Shown here piece after piece: positions 31,208-41,309 of a stretch of 64,000 nucleotides of DNA. Source of the DNA: Streptomyces chumphonensis (GTDB lineage Bacteria > Actinomycetota > Actinomycetes > Streptomycetales > Streptomycetaceae); NCBI RefSeq assembly GCF_014779715.1, contig NZ_JACXYU010000001.1:868001-932000 (forward strand), given 5' to 3'. The position numbers were made by a program, and so were the translations under genes. Positions within the stretch are counted from its first letter, which is position 1, and each line of letters opens with the position of its first letter. The notes beneath the pieces are model-generated. The model was not told the origin of the DNA. It did not search any database and worked only from the letters and a program-made list of their open reading frames with translations.

Positions 31208-31561
31208 TCAGCCGGGCGGCCACTGCAGGCCGCGGCCGGCCAGGACGTGCGCGTGGGCGTGGAAGACGGTCTGCCCGGCGGCCGAACCGGTGTTGAAGAC
31301 CAGGCGGTACGCTTCGGCCTTCTCCCCGGCGGCCACCTCACCGGCCTCCTTCAGTACGTCGGCGGCGAGTTGCGGAGCTTCGGCGGCGAGCGTGGCGGCG
31401 TCCGGGTAGTGCGCCTTGGGGATCACCAACACGTGGGTGGGCGCCTGGGGGTTGATGTCCCGGAAGGCGACGGTCGTCTCGGTCTCACGCACGACCGTCG
31501 CCGGCACCTCGCCCGCGACGATCTTGCAGAACAGGCAGTCGGCCTGCGGTTCTCCAGCCAT
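31208..31561 (-). CDS. HIT-family nucleotide hydrolase/transferase
   Basis: The 117-residue protein has the histidine triad FHAHAHVLAG near residue 105. It also has the family zinc-like N-terminus CLFCKIVAGEVPATVV and the block VAFRDINPQAPTHVLVIPKAHYPDAATL. It belongs to the HINT branch, which hydrolyses AMP-lysine or adenosine phosphoramidates. It is the last gene of the hrcA-dnaJ2-npd-rsmE run, 30 bp after rsmE. ATG 31561 (MAGEPQ) is chosen over an upstream frame start at 31588. Confidence 0.92.
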   Translation of the reverse strand: MAGEPQADCLFCKIVAGEVPATVVRETETTVAFRDINPQAPTHVLVIPKAHYPDAATLAAEAPQLAADVLKEAGEVAAGEKAEAYRLVFNTGSAAGQTVFHAHAHVLAGRGLQWPPG

Positions 31562-31591
31562 GCCCCGGACTCTACCGCCCGGCCCCACGCG

Positions 31592-32329
31592 TCAGCCCCA
31601 ACGGCCGGAGCGGCCGAGCAGCAGCGCGGCGGCGGCGGTACCGGCGGTGGAGGTGCGCAGCACGGTCGGCCCCAACCGGTACGGGCGCGCGCCCGCCTCC
31701 GCGCAGACGGCCAGCTCCTCCGGACTCACCCCGCCCTCCGGCCCGACGACGAGCACGATCTCCCCCCGCGGCGGGAGTTCGGCGCGGGCCAGCGGCTCGC
31801 CGCCCTCCTCGTGCAGCACGGCGGCGAACGCGGCCCCGGCCAGCAGCGGCCCGAGCTGCCGGGTCGAGACGGGCTCGGCGACGACGGGGAACCGCAGCCG
31901 TCGCGCCTGCTTGCCCGCTTCACGGGCGGTGGAGCGCCACTTCGCCAGCGACCTGGCTCCGCGTTCGCCCTTCCACTGCGTGATGCAGCGGGACGCCGTC
32001 CAGGGCACGATGGCGTCGACGCCGGTCTCCGTCATCGTCTCCACCGCCAACTCGCCCCGATCGCCCTTCGGCAGCGCCTGGACGACCGTGATGTTCGGGT
32101 GCGGCGCGGGCTCGGTGCGCACCTCCCGGACGTCGACCTCCAGCCGGTCCTTCCCGGAGGCGGCCGTCACCGTGCCGTGGCCTCCCGTCCCCGCGCCGTC
32201 GGTGAGCACGACCTCCTCCCCCGCGCGCAGCCGCTTCACCGAGACGGCGTGCCGGCCTTCGGGGCCGTCCAGCAGGACCGGCCCCGTCCGGAGCCGTCCC
32301 GGTTCGACGACGAAGACGGGGGCGGTCAC
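31592..32329 (-). CDS. rsmE: 16S rRNA (uracil-1498-N3)-methyltransferase
   Basis: The 245-residue protein has a PUA-like N-terminus and a SPOUT methyltransferase domain. The knot region reads IVLVVGPEGGVSPEEL near residue 190 and YRLGPTVLRTSTAGTAAAAL near 215, and the conserved RCITQWKGERG contacts lie near 117. It modifies U1498 in the decoding region. The GTG start overlaps the stop of the nitronate monooxygenase gene by 4 bp (GTGA), which indicates translational coupling within the hrcA operon. Confidence 0.94.
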   Translation of the reverse strand: MTAPVFVVEPGRLRTGPVLLDGPEGRHAVSVKRLRAGEEVVLTDGAGTGGHGTVTAASGKDRLEVDVREVRTEPAPHPNITVVQALPKGDRGELAVETMTETGVDAIVPWTASRCITQWKGERGARSLAKWRSTAREAGKQARRLRFPVVAEPVSTRQLGPLLAGAAFAAVLHEEGGEPLARAELPPRGEIVLVVGPEGGVSPEELAVCAEAGARPYRLGPTVLRTSTAGTAAAALLLGRSGRWG

Positions 32330-33444
32330 GCCCGGCCCCCGGGCTCGGGCCGCGGGCCGGGCAGCGCGGCTCGGGCGTCGTACAGTTCGGCGGTCAGCAG
32401 GGCGACGAGCTCGGCGGCCGGCAACGGGCGCGCCAGCCGGTGGCCCTGCCCCGCCCACAGGGCCATGCCCTGCGGATCGCCCGCCGCCGCGGCGGCCTTG
32501 CGCAGGGGCGCGGTGAGGTGGTGGAGGTGCGGGTAGGCCGCCGGTGCGTAGGGGCCGTGCTCCCGCAGGAAGCGGTTGACCAGGCCCCGGGCCGGGCGTC
32601 CGGTGAACGCGCGGGTCAGCTCCGTGCGCGTGTACAGGGAGCTGGTCAGCGCCGCCTTGTGCAGCGGGTGGGCGCCCGACTCCGGGCAGACGAGGAACGC
32701 CGTCCCGAGCTGCGCCGCGCTCGCCCCCGCCGCGAGGACGGCGGCGATCTGCCCGCCGCGCATGATGCCGCCGGCCGCCACGAGCGGCAGCGGGACCGCC
32801 TCGGCGACGGCGGCCAGCAGCGGCAGCAGCGCGAGCCCGGCCCCCGAGGCGTCGGCGCGGGGGTCGTCCTGGTGGACGCTCAGGTGGCCGCCCGCCTCGA
32901 CACCCTGCACACACAGGGCGGCGGCGCCGGCCCGGTGCGCGGCGCGGGCCTCGCTCGGCGAGGTGACGGTGACGACCGTCACCGTGCCCACCGCGGCGAG
33001 CCGCTCCAGCACCGCCGGGTCGGGGCAGCCGAAGGTGAAGCTGACCACGGGGACGGGATCGTCGAGCAGGACGGCGAGCTTGCCGTCGTAGCCGTCGTCG
33101 GTCCCCAGCTCCGGATCGCCCAGCTCCGTCTCGTACCACTCGGCCTCGCCCGCGAGCTGCTCCGCGTAGACGGCGATCCGCGCCGAGGCGTCCTTGCCGG
33201 GGCCGACGGGCGGCTGCGGCAGGAAGAGGTTGACGCCGAACGGCCGGCCGGTGCGCCGCCGCAGCTCCCGGATCTCGGCGTACAGGGCCTCCGGTGTCTT
33301 GTACCCGGCGGCGAGGAACCCCAGGCCGCCCGCCTCGCTCACGGCGGCGGCCAACTCGGGGCCGGAGCCGCCGCCCGCCATCGGCGCCTGCACGACCGGG
33401 TGCGCGTACAGGGCGCTCAGCGGGGGCGGTGGGTGTCCGGTCAC
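32326..33444 (-). CDS. nitronate monooxygenase-family flavoprotein
   Basis: The 372-residue FMN-dependent TIM-barrel enzyme matches the 2-nitropropane dioxygenase family. It shows VVQAPMAGGGSGPELAAAVSEAGGLGFL near residue 17, GVNLFLPQ, VSFTFGCPDPAVLERL, LCVQGVEAGGH near 178, LPLVAAGGIMRGGQIAAVLAAGASAAQLGTAFL near 225 and the Met-to-Leu-type flavin contacts. The likely role is detoxification of nitronates such as propionate-3-nitronate. It lies in the hrcA operon, 7 bp after dnaJ2. GTG 33444 is the start. Confidence 0.9.
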   Translation of the reverse strand: MTGHPPPPLSALYAHPVVQAPMAGGGSGPELAAAVSEAGGLGFLAAGYKTPEALYAEIRELRRRTGRPFGVNLFLPQPPVGPGKDASARIAVYAEQLAGEAEWYETELGDPELGTDDGYDGKLAVLLDDPVPVVSFTFGCPDPAVLERLAAVGTVTVVTVTSPSEARAAHRAGAAALCVQGVEAGGHLSVHQDDPRADASGAGLALLPLLAAVAEAVPLPLVAAGGIMRGGQIAAVLAAGASAAQLGTAFLVCPESGAHPLHKAALTSSLYTRTELTRAFTGRPARGLVNRFLREHGPYAPAAYPHLHHLTAPLRKAAAAAGDPQGMALWAGQGHRLARPLPAAELVALLTAELYDARAALPGPRPEPGGRA

Positions 33445-33451
33445 CGGTGGA

Positions 33452-34579
33452 TCACCGGCCGCTCCAGGCGTCCTTCAGCCGGGAGAACAGGCCCTGCTGG
33501 CCCGGCTGGAACTGGCCCGTGGGACGCTCCTCACCGCGCAGCTTCGCCAGCTTGCGCAGCAGTTCCTCCTGCTCGGGCTCCAACTTGCCCGGCGTCTGCA
33601 CCTCGACGTGCACGATGAGGTCGCCCCGGCCGGAGCCGCGCAGGTGCGTCACACCCCGCCCGTGCAGGGGGATGGACTGCCCGGACTGGGTACCGGGCCG
33701 GATGTCCACGTCCTCGACACCGTCCAGCGTCTCCAGCGGGCACTTCGTGCCGAGCGCCGCGGCCGTCATGGGAATGGTGACCGTGCAGTGCAGGTCGTCG
33801 CCCCGACGCTGGAAGACGGGGTGCGGCGTCTCGCGGATCTCGACGTAGAGGTCGCCGGCCGGGCCGCCGCCGGGGCCGACCTCGCCCTCCCCCGCGAGCT
33901 GGATGCGGGTGCCGTTGTCGACACCGGCCGGGATCTTGACCGTGAGGCTGCGGCGGGAGCGGATGCGTCCGTCGCCCGCGCACTCCGGGCAGGGCGTGGG
34001 GACGACCGTGCCGAACCCCTGGCACTGCGGGCACGGACGGGACGTCATGACCTGGCCCAGGAACGACCGGGTGACCTGGGAGACCTCGCCCCGGCCCCGG
34101 CACATGTCGCAGGTCTGCGCCGAGGTGCCCGGCGCGGCGCCTTCGCCGCTGCACGTGCCGCACACCGTGGCGGTGTCGACCTGGATCTCCTTGGTGGTGC
34201 CGAACGCGGCCTCCTCCAGGGTGATCTCCAGCCGGATCATGGCGTCCTGGCCCCGGCGGGTGCGCGACCGCGGACCGCGCTGGGCGGTCGTCCCGAAGAA
34301 GGCGTCCATGATGTCGGAGAAGTTGCCGAAGCCGCCCGCGCCGAAGCCGGCGCCGCCGCCCGGGCCGGCCGGATCGCCGCCCAGGTCGTACATCTGCTTC
34401 TTCTGCGGGTCCGACAACACCTCGTAGGCGGTGTTGATCTCCTTGAACCGCTCCTGGGTCTTCGGGTCCGGGTTCACATCCGGGTGCAGCTCGCGCGCCA
34501 GCCGGCGGAATGCCTTCTTGATCTCGTCCTGCGAAGCGTCGCGCTGCACGCCCAGGACCGCGTAGTAATCCGTGGCCAC
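33452..34579 (-). CDS. dnaJ2: molecular chaperone DnaJ (second type, DnaJ2)
   Basis: The 375-residue type I J-protein starts with a J domain containing [10 protein letters not shown], with the HPD tripeptide needed for DnaK ATPase stimulation. A Gly/Phe-rich linker follows near 70-95. Four CxxCxGxG zinc repeats then appear in order ([32 protein letters not shown]; about 139-205). The C-terminal substrate-binding domains are complete. The GTG start abuts the hrcA stop, so the two are cotranscribed and probably under HrcA control at the CIRCE site. Confidence 0.95.
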   Translation of the reverse strand: MATDYYAVLGVQRDASQDEIKKAFRRLARELHPDVNPDPKTQERFKEINTAYEVLSDPQKKQMYDLGGDPAGPGGGAGFGAGGFGNFSDIMDAFFGTTAQRGPRSRTRRGQDAMIRLEITLEEAAFGTTKEIQVDTATVCGTCSGEGAAPGTSAQTCDMCRGRGEVSQVTRSFLGQVMTSRPCPQCQGFGTVVPTPCPECAGDGRIRSRRSLTVKIPAGVDNGTRIQLAGEGEVGPGGGPAGDLYVEIRETPHPVFQRRGDDLHCTVTIPMTAAALGTKCPLETLDGVEDVDIRPGTQSGQSIPLHGRGVTHLRGSGRGDLIVHVEVQTPGKLEPEQEELLRKLAKLRGEERPTGQFQPGQQGLFSRLKDAWSGR

Positions 34580-35596
34580 TTACGACTCCGCGAGAAACTG
34601 TCCGACGTAACGTGCCACTGCGCGTACCGCTCCCATCGTTCCGGGGTAGTCCATGCGGGTCGGTCCGACCACGCCGAGTTTGGCGACCGTCTGGTCGCCG
34701 GAACCGTAACCGACCGACACGACGGACGTGGAATTGAGACCCTCGTGCTCGTTCTCGTGCCCGATCCGCACGGTGACGCCCGGGTCCGTGGCCTCACCGA
34801 GCAGCTTGAGGAGCACGACCTGCTCCTCCAGCGCCTCCAGCACGGGCCGGATCGTCAGCGGGAAGTCGTGCCCGAACCGGGTCAGGTTCGCCGTGCCGCC
34901 GATCAGCAGGCGCTCCTCGGTCTCCTCGACGAGCGTCTCCAGCAGCGTCGCCACGACCGCCGAGACCGCGCCGCGGTCCTCCGCGTCGAACGACTCCGCC
35001 AGGTCCTGCACCAGACGGGGCACCTCGGTGAACCGCTGGCCCGCGACCCGGCTGTTCAGCCGCGCCCGCAGGTCGGCCACGGAGGCCTCGCCCACCGGGT
35101 CGGGGCAGTCGACCATGCGCTGCTCGACCCGGCCGGTGTCGGTGATCAGGACCAGCATGACGCGGGCCGGGGCCAGCGCCAGCAGCTCCACGTGCCGCAC
35201 CGTGGACCGCGTCAGCGACGGGTACTGCACGACGGCGACCTGCCGCGTGAGCTGCGCCAGCAACCGCACCGTGCGGCCGACGACGTCGTCCAGGTCCACG
35301 GCGCCGTCCAGGAAGTGCTGCACCGCGCGCCGCTCGGGCACCGACATGGGCTTGACGCCCGCCAGCCGGTCCACGAAGAGCCGGTAGCCCTTGTCCGTGG
35401 GGATGCGGCCCGCGCTGGTGTGCGGCTGGGCGATGTAGCCCTCGTCCTCCAGCGCGGCCATGTCGTTGCGCACGGTGGCCGGGGAGACGTTGAGGCTGTG
35501 CCGCTCGGTGAGCGCCTTGGAGCCCACCGGCTCCTCGGTGCCCACGTAGTCCTGGACGATGGCGCGCAGCACCTGGAGTCGACGTTCGCTGAGCAT
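34580..35596 (-). CDS. hrcA: heat-inducible transcriptional repressor HrcA
   Basis: The 338-residue repressor has an N-terminal winged helix ([34 protein letters not shown]) followed by [43 protein letters not shown]-like sensing and dimerisation regions come next, ending with [19 protein letters not shown]. HrcA binds CIRCE and is kept active by GroEL. ATG 35596 has GGAGGTG upstream. A CIRCE element lies 73 bp before the start, so the operon is autoregulated. Its stop is TAA, rare in this genome. Confidence 0.96.
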   Translation of the reverse strand: MLSERRLQVLRAIVQDYVGTEEPVGSKALTERHSLNVSPATVRNDMAALEDEGYIAQPHTSAGRIPTDKGYRLFVDRLAGVKPMSVPERRAVQHFLDGAVDLDDVVGRTVRLLAQLTRQVAVVQYPSLTRSTVRHVELLALAPARVMLVLITDTGRVEQRMVDCPDPVGEASVADLRARLNSRVAGQRFTEVPRLVQDLAESFDAEDRGAVSAVVATLLETLVEETEERLLIGGTANLTRFGHDFPLTIRPVLEALEEQVVLLKLLGEATDPGVTVRIGHENEHEGLNSTSVVSVGYGSGDQTVAKLGVVGPTRMDYPGTMGAVRAVARYVGQFLAES

Positions 35597-35638
35597 GGTG
35601 GCGCACCTCCCGTCCGGCCGTGCCTCGTCCTGCGTCGT

Positions 35639-35666
35639 CGTTCCCGGTCGTTCCCGGTCGTTCCCG
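35639..35666. repeat. tandem 10-bp repeat in the hrcA leader
   Basis: The unit CGTTCCCGGT occurs twice in full and once in part, between the CIRCE operator and the hrcA start codon. It may be replication slippage or an extra protein-binding array. Confidence 0.7.
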
Positions 35667-35668
35667 CC

Positions 35669-35695
35669 CTGGCACTCGGGGGGCCCGAGTGCCAA
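35669..35695. promoter_or_regulatory. CIRCE operator (HrcA binding site)
   Basis: On the reverse strand TTGGCACTC-N9-GAGTGCCAG matches the CIRCE consensus TTAGCACTC-N9-GAGTGCTAA with 9-bp arms. The central bases are G+C-rich. It precedes hrcA by 73 bp. Confidence 0.93.
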
Positions 35696-35802
35696 TTCCC
35701 GGGACCAGTGTACGGCCGGGTACCACGGCCCGGGCAAGGGCGGCCGGACCGACCGTACCCCGCGACGGGCGCGGCGGCCCCCATGCCGTTAGCGTCGGCC
35801 GT

Positions 35803-36534
35803 ATGACGGCACTGCTGAGCGGGGAGTGGGAGGAGCCGGCGCCCGGCGTGGTGCGGCGGCGGCTGCCCGGCTGGGACGAGACGGTCGGCGCCGTGCGCGG
35901 GCGCGACGGCGTCCTCGTCGTCGACACCGGTGCGTCCCTGCGCGCGGGGGCCGCGATCCGGCGGCAGGTCCGGGAACTCTTCGGTCTTCCTGTGACGCAC
36001 GTCGCCCTCACCCACCCCCACTTCGACCACGTGCTCGGCACCGCCGCGTTCGCCGGGGTCGAGGTCTACGGCGCGGTGGGCATGACGGCCCTGCTCCCCC
36101 GGCTCGCCGACGAGCTGCGCGCCGACGCCGTCCGGCACGGCCTGGCCCCCGACGAGGCGGCCGGGGCGGTCGACGTCCTGGTGGCCCCGCACCACCAGGT
36201 GTGCGGCGAGATGACGCTCTCGCTCGGCGGCGGGCGTCAGGTGATGCTGGCCAACGTCGGCCCCGGGCACACGGCGCACGACCTGGCCGTGCTCGTGCCG
36301 GGCGACCCGGAGGTCGTCTTCTGCGGCGACCTGGTCGAGGAGTCCGGCGAACCGCAGGCCGGGCCCGACGCGCACCCCGGAGCGTGGCCCGACTCCCTCG
36401 ACCGCCTCCTCGCCCTCGGCGGGCCGGACGCCGTGTACGTGCCCGGCCACGGGGCGCTCGTCGACGCCGCCTTCGTCCGGGCCCAGCGCGACGCCCTCCG
36501 TGCCCGCTTCGCCACCGAGCCCGGAGACGCCTGA
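35803..36534 (+). CDS. MBL-fold metallo-hydrolase
   Basis: The 243-residue protein has the metallo-beta-lactamase fold signature LTHPHFDHVLG near residue 68 (HxHxDH). Later ligands are GPGHTAHDLAVLVP near 151, FCGDLVEESG near 169 and VPGHG near 213. The substrate is unknown; the layout resembles glyoxalase II-like or quorum-lactonase-like enzymes. It is divergent from hrcA, with its ATG 35803 lying 107 bp from the CIRCE site. It is followed by the DUF3097 gene after 48 bp on the same strand. Confidence 0.88.
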   Translation: MTALLSGEWEEPAPGVVRRRLPGWDETVGAVRGRDGVLVVDTGASLRAGAAIRRQVRELFGLPVTHVALTHPHFDHVLGTAAFAGVEVYGAVGMTALLPRLADELRADAVRHGLAPDEAAGAVDVLVAPHHQVCGEMTLSLGGGRQVMLANVGPGHTAHDLAVLVPGDPEVVFCGDLVEESGEPQAGPDAHPGAWPDSLDRLLALGGPDAVYVPGHGALVDAAFVRAQRDALRARFATEPGDA

Positions 36535-36582
36535 GGACGGCTCCGCGCGGGTCGGCGGGCAGGGCCGGGGCAGAATGCGGGG

Positions 36583-37434
36583 ATGCGCCGCAACGACCGT
36601 CACAGCCGTTACGACAACGTCGACTTCACCGCGCCGTGGAAGCGCCGGGCCCCGGCGCCCGAGGTGGCCGCCGACGCCGGCCTCGTCGTCGAGGAGGCCG
36701 GCACGGGGTTCTGCGGCGCCGTCGTCCGCTGCGAGAAGACCGCCGAGGGGCCGACGGTCACCCTGGAGGACCGCTTCGGCAAACACCGCGTCTTCCCCCT
36801 GACACCGCGCGGCTTCCTGCTGGAGGGCCGCCCCGTCACCCTCGTCCGGCCCCGGCGGGCCGCCTCCCCGCAGCCGCCGCGCCGCACCGCCTCCGGATCG
36901 GTCGCGGTGCCCGGCGCCCGGGCCCGCGTCGCCCGCGCCGGGCGGATCTACGTCGAGGGGCGGCACGACGCCGAACTGGTCGAGCGGGTGTGGGGTGACG
37001 ACCTGCGCGTGGAGGGCGTGGTCGTGGAGTACCTGGAGGGCGTCGACGACCTGCCCGCCGTCGTCGAACGCTTCGGGCCGAGCGAGGACGCCCGGCTCGG
37101 CGTCCTCGTCGACCACCTCGTGCCGGGCTCGAAGGAGTCCCGCATCGCCGAGTCCGTGGGCGGTGAGCACGTCCTGGTCGTCGGACACCCCTTCGTCGAC
37201 GTGTGGGCGGCGGTGAAGTCCGCCTCGCTCGGCATCGACCGCTGGCCCGACGTGCCGCGCGGCCAGGACTGGAAGACCGGCGTGTGCCGGGCGCTCGGCT
37301 GGCCCCCCAACACCGGCGCCGCCTGGCAGCGCGTGCTGGCCGCCGTGCACACCTACCGGGACCTGGAGCCCGAGCTGCTGGGCCCGGTCGAGCGGCTGAT
37401 CGACCACGTCACGGTCGGCGGGCCGACCGGCTGA
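36583..37434 (+). CDS. DUF3097-family protein with Toprim-like segment
   Basis: The 283-residue protein belongs to an actinobacterial family of unknown function (DUF3097, by recalled sequence). It has an N-terminal beta-rich part (about 1-95) and an Arg/Pro linker. The C-terminal part includes RIYVEGRHDAELVERVWGDD (about 120-139), EGVVVEYLEGVDDL and LGVLVDHLVPGSKES (about 171-185). The VEGxxDxxL strand-turn followed by a D-x-x-x-P-G strand looks like a Toprim domain (primase, RNase M5), with the usual DxD replaced by DHL. The end reads GIDRWPDVPRGQDWKTGVCRALGW. It lies 22 bp before hemW. Confidence 0.8.
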   Translation: MRRNDRHSRYDNVDFTAPWKRRAPAPEVAADAGLVVEEAGTGFCGAVVRCEKTAEGPTVTLEDRFGKHRVFPLTPRGFLLEGRPVTLVRPRRAASPQPPRRTASGSVAVPGARARVARAGRIYVEGRHDAELVERVWGDDLRVEGVVVEYLEGVDDLPAVVERFGPSEDARLGVLVDHLVPGSKESRIAESVGGEHVLVVGHPFVDVWAAVKSASLGIDRWPDVPRGQDWKTGVCRALGWPPNTGAAWQRVLAAVHTYRDLEPELLGPVERLIDHVTVGGPTG

Positions 37435-37456
37435 CGCGATCACGGACAATGGACGC

Positions 37457-38689
37457 ATGCCCTCCGCACTTCCCGACGGCGAGCCCGTCCCCGCGGACGG
37501 CGCGCTGCCCGCCGCCGCCCTGGCCGGGAGCGCCGACCGTCCGCTCGGCTTCTACCTGCACGTCCCCTACTGCGCGACCCGCTGCGGGTACTGCGACTTC
37601 AACACCTACACCGCCGACGAGCTGCGCGGCGCGGGCGGCGCGTCGGCCTCCCGCGAGACCTACGCGGCGACGCTGACCGAGGAGGTGCGGCTCGCCCGCA
37701 CCGTGCTGGGCGACGACCCGCGCCCGGTGAGCACCGTCTTCGTGGGCGGCGGCACACCCACGCTGCTGCCCGCGGCCGACCTGGGCCGCATGCTCGCCGC
37801 CGTCCGCGAGGAGTTCGGCCTGGCCGAGGACGCGGAGGTGACCACCGAGGCCAACCCGGAGTCCGTGGACCCGGCGTACCTGGCCGAACTGCGTGCCGTC
37901 GGCTTCAACCGCGTCTCGTTCGGCATGCAGAGCGCCCGCGCGCACGTCCTGCGGGTCCTGGACCGCACGCACACCCCCGGCCGGCCGGAGCGCTGCGTCG
38001 CCGAGGCGCGGGCGGCCGGGTTCGAGCACGTCAACCTGGACCTGATCTACGGCACCCCCGGCGAGTCCGACGACGACTGGCGGGCCTCACTGGACGCCGC
38101 CGTCGGCGCCGGGGCGGACCACGTCTCGGCGTACGCGCTGATCGTCGAGGAGGGCACCCGGCTCGCCCGGCGCATCCGGCGCGGGGAGGTACCGATGACG
38201 GACGACGACGTCCACGCCGACCGGTACCTCATCGCCGAGGAGACGCTGAGCGCGGCGGGCTACAGCTGGTACGAGGTCTCCAACTGGACCCGCTCCCCGG
38301 CCGGGCGCTGCCGGCACAACGAGCTGTACTGGACGGGCGCCGACTGGTGGGGTGCCGGGCCGGGCGCCCACAGCCACGTCGGCGGCGTGCGGTGGTGGAA
38401 CGTCAAACACCCCGGCGGCTACGCCCAGGCGCTGGCCGAGGGCCGCTCCCCCGGCGCGGGGCGCGAGGTGCTGGCCGAGGAGGACCGGCGCGTGGAGCGC
38501 GTCCTGCTGGAGCTGCGACTGGCCGACGGCTGCCCGCTGCACCTGCTCGCCCCGCAGGGCGCCGACGCCGCACGGCGGGCCCTGGCCGACGGGCTGCTGC
38601 GGCCGGAGGCCTACGCGGACGGCCGGGCCGCCCTCACGCTGCGGGGCCGCCTCCTGGCCGACGCCGTGGTCCGCGACCTCGTCGACTGA
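37457..38689 (+). CDS. hemW: radical SAM heme chaperone HemW
   Basis: The 410-residue protein resembles coproporphyrinogen III oxidase HemN but belongs to the HemW branch, which inserts heme into target proteins. The cluster motif is [19 protein letters not shown] near residue 35 (CxxxCxxC). SAM-binding elements read [11 protein letters not shown] and [19 protein letters not shown] and [12 protein letters not shown] segments are present. It has the single Cys following the cluster (CDF) rather than the CxxxCxxCxC of HemN. It closes the forward run MBL-DUF3097-hemW and ends at a strong terminator. Confidence 0.93.
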   Translation: MPSALPDGEPVPADGALPAAALAGSADRPLGFYLHVPYCATRCGYCDFNTYTADELRGAGGASASRETYAATLTEEVRLARTVLGDDPRPVSTVFVGGGTPTLLPAADLGRMLAAVREEFGLAEDAEVTTEANPESVDPAYLAELRAVGFNRVSFGMQSARAHVLRVLDRTHTPGRPERCVAEARAAGFEHVNLDLIYGTPGESDDDWRASLDAAVGAGADHVSAYALIVEEGTRLARRIRRGEVPMTDDDVHADRYLIAEETLSAAGYSWYEVSNWTRSPAGRCRHNELYWTGADWWGAGPGAHSHVGGVRWWNVKHPGGYAQALAEGRSPGAGREVLAEEDRRVERVLLELRLADGCPLHLLAPQGADAARRALADGLLRPEAYADGRAALTLRGRLLADAVVRDLVD

Positions 38690-38718
38690 GGCCGGGCCCC
38701 CGGCCCCACGCGGACATG

Positions 38719-38761
38719 CCGAAGGCCCCGCCTCCCGGGGAAGGAGAGGCGGGGCCTTCGG
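38719..38761. terminator. bidirectional terminator between hemW and rpsT
   Basis: CCGAAGGCCCCGCCTC pairs perfectly with GAGGCGGGGCCTTCGG across an 11-nt loop. Confidence 0.88.
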
Positions 38762-38917
38762 GTGGTACCGGTGTGCGCCGCACCCGCGTGGCGAACGCAG
38801 GCCGCGTGCGGCGCCGTCGTGCTTCCGTCGGTGCCCCGGGGACGGGCGGCTGATGAGAGGGCAGCCGCGATCCGTCACCGCGTCACCGCGGCGGGGCCGC
38901 CCGTGCGGCCCCGCGGA

Positions 38918-39184
38918 TCACTTCTGGAGGCTGGAGACCTGGCGGGCCAGCGCCGACTTCTTGTTGGCGGCGTTGTTCTTGTGCAGAACGCCCTTGCTGA
39001 CGGCCTTGTCCAGCTTGCGGCCGGCCACGGCGACGGCGGCGGTGGCCTTCTCGGCCTCACCGGCGGCGACGGCCTCGCGCACGCGGCGCACGGCGGTCTT
39101 CAGCTCGGACTTGACGGCCTTGTTGCGCTGGCGGGCCTTCTCGTTGGTCTTGATCCGCTTGATCTGGGACTTGATGTTCGCCAC
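38918..39184 (-). CDS. rpsT: 30S ribosomal protein S20
   Basis: The 88-residue basic protein begins [21 protein letters not shown], continues with an Ala/Lys-rich helical body ([12 protein letters not shown]) and ends with [21 protein letters not shown]. This is the S20 pattern. It binds 16S rRNA in the body of the 30S subunit. GGCTCCTT read in reverse gives AAGGAGCC before the ATG. It is divergent from lepA, a common actinobacterial pairing. Confidence 0.97.
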   Translation of the reverse strand: MANIKSQIKRIKTNEKARQRNKAVKSELKTAVRRVREAVAAGEAEKATAAVAVAGRKLDKAVSKGVLHKNNAANKKSALARQVSSLQK

Positions 39185-39383
39185 GAAGGAGCCTTTTCAG
39201 GATCGGAGATGTCTCTTCCGTGCGCTCGCGGCGGCCGGCGAAGAGGGCGCACGGCGGCACGAGGCACAGTCGCCCACGGTATCAGCAGGGCTGTTGACCG
39301 CCCTAATCGGACCGTACGCGGGGGACGTGGGACGATGGGGGCGACGTACCGAACCGCAAGCCATGACCTCGACAGGACCCCGC

Positions 39384-41252
39384 GTGCCCGCGACCCCCTC
39401 GAACGTGCCCGAGCCGCGTCGTACCGACCCGGCGCTGATCCGCAACTTCTGCATCATCGCGCACATCGACCACGGCAAGTCCACGCTCGCCGACCGGATG
39501 CTCCAGCTGACCGGCATCGTCGAGGAGCGCCAGATGCGCGCCCAGTACCTCGACCGCATGGACATCGAGCGCGAACGCGGCATCACGATCAAGTCACAGG
39601 CCGTGCGGATGCCGTGGTCGCCGACGTCGGAGGACGGCACCGCCACCCCGCACATCCTGAACATGATCGACACCCCGGGTCACGTCGACTTCACCTACGA
39701 GGTCTCCCGGTCGCTCGCCGCGTGCGAGGGCTGCATCCTCCTGGTGGACGCCGCCCAGGGCATCGAGGCGCAGACCCTCGCCAACCTGTACCTGGCGATG
39801 GAGAACGACCTCACGATCATTCCGGTCCTCAACAAGATCGACCTGCCGGCCGCCCAGCCCGACAAGTTCGCGGCCGAGCTGGCCCACCTGATCGGCTGCG
39901 AGCCCGAGGACGTCCTGCGGGTCTCGGCCAAGACGGGCGAGGGCGTCGGCGAGCTGCTGGACGAGGTCGTCCGCCTCGTCCCCGCGCCCGTCGGCGTCAA
40001 GGACGCCCCGGCCCGGGCGATGATCTTCGACTCCGTCTACGACGCCTACCGGGGCGTGGTGACGTACGTGAAGGTCGTCGACGGGGAACTCGGGCGACGC
40101 GAGCGCATCCGCATGATGTCCACGAACGCCGCCCACGAACTGCTGGAGATCGGCACCAACTCCCCCGAGATGACCGCGGCCGACGGCCTGGGCGTGGGCG
40201 AGGTCGGCTACCTGATCACCGGCGTGAAGGACGTGCGGCAGTCCAAGGTGGGTGACACGATCACCCAGTTCCACAAGGGGGCCACCGAGGCGCTGCCCGG
40301 GTACAAGGACCCGAAGCCCATGGTCTTCTCCGGCCTCTACCCGCTGGACGGCTCCGACTACCCGGAGCTGCGCGACGCCCTCGACAAGCTCCAGCTCAAC
40401 GACGCCGCGCTGGTCTACGAGCCGGAGACGTCGGCGGCACTGGGCTTCGGCTTCCGGGTGGGCTTCCTCGGCCTGCTGCACCTGGAGGTCATCCGCGAGC
40501 GGCTGGAGCGCGAGTTCGGCCTCGACCTGATCGCGACCGCCCCGAACGTCGTCTACCGCGTGGTGATGGAGGACCGCACGGAGCACACCGTCACCAATCC
40601 GAGCGAGTTCCCCACCGGCAAGGTGGACGAGGTGCACGAGCCCGTGGTGCGGGCGACGCTGCTGGCGCCGAGCGAGTTCATCGGCGCGATCATGGAGCTG
40701 TGCCAGACCCGCCGGGGCAACCTCCAGGGCATGGACTACCTCTCCGAGGACCGCGTCGAGCTGCGCTACACGCTGCCGCTCGCGGAGATCGTCTTCGACT
40801 TCTTCGACGCGCTGAAGTCCAAGACCCGCGGCTACGCCTCCCTGGACTACGAGCCCACCGGCGAGCAGAGCGCCGACCTGGTGAAGGTCGACATCCTGCT
40901 GCACGGCGACAAGGTCGACGCGTTCTCCGCCATCGTGCACAAGGACAAGGCCTACGCGTACGGCGTCCGCATGGCCGGCAAGCTGCGCGAGCTCATCCCG
41001 CGCCAGCAGTTCGAGGTGCCCATCCAGGCCGCCGTCGGCTCCCGGATCATCGCCCGCGAGACCGTCCGCGCCATCCGCAAGGACGTCCTGGCCAAGTGCT
41101 ACGGCGGCGACATCTCCCGCAAGCGGAAGCTGCTGGAGAAGCAGAAGGAGGGCAAGAAGCGGATGAAGGTCGTGGGCCGCGTCGAGGTCCCGCAGGAGGC
41201 GTTCATCGCCGCCCTCTCCAGTGACGACGGCGGCGAGAAGAGCAAGAAGTAG
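39384..41252 (+). CDS. lepA: translation elongation factor 4 (LepA)
   Basis: The 622-residue GTPase back-translocates or remodels stalled ribosomes. G1 is [14 protein letters not shown], then [10 protein letters not shown] (switch I), DTPGHVDF (G3) and NKIDLPAA (G4). EF-G-like domains II-V follow and then the LepA-specific C-terminal domain, with [23 protein letters not shown] near the end. GTG 39384 (MPATPSN) matches the start I recall for other Streptomyces LepA proteins; ATG 39363 would add seven residues. It is divergent from rpsT. A terminator follows 12 bp after the stop. Confidence 0.96.
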   Translation: MPATPSNVPEPRRTDPALIRNFCIIAHIDHGKSTLADRMLQLTGIVEERQMRAQYLDRMDIERERGITIKSQAVRMPWSPTSEDGTATPHILNMIDTPGHVDFTYEVSRSLAACEGCILLVDAAQGIEAQTLANLYLAMENDLTIIPVLNKIDLPAAQPDKFAAELAHLIGCEPEDVLRVSAKTGEGVGELLDEVVRLVPAPVGVKDAPARAMIFDSVYDAYRGVVTYVKVVDGELGRRERIRMMSTNAAHELLEIGTNSPEMTAADGLGVGEVGYLITGVKDVRQSKVGDTITQFHKGATEALPGYKDPKPMVFSGLYPLDGSDYPELRDALDKLQLNDAALVYEPETSAALGFGFRVGFLGLLHLEVIRERLEREFGLDLIATAPNVVYRVVMEDRTEHTVTNPSEFPTGKVDEVHEPVVRATLLAPSEFIGAIMELCQTRRGNLQGMDYLSEDRVELRYTLPLAEIVFDFFDALKSKTRGYASLDYEPTGEQSADLVKVDILLHGDKVDAFSAIVHKDKAYAYGVRMAGKLRELIPRQQFEVPIQAAVGSRIIARETVRAIRKDVLAKCYGGDISRKRKLLEKQKEGKKRMKVVGRVEVPQEAFIAALSSDDGGEKSKK

Positions 41253-41264
41253 ATCTCTCGTACG

Positions 41265-41309
41265 AGGCGGGAGCGAACCGGGTTCACCACCGGCTCTCTC
41301 CCGCCTTTT
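41265..41309 (+). terminator. lepA terminator
   Basis: AGGCGGGAG (41265-41273) pairs with CTCCCGCCT (41298-41306), followed by a T-run (CTTTTG). An inner ACCGG/CCGGT pairing extends the stem. Confidence 0.8.
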
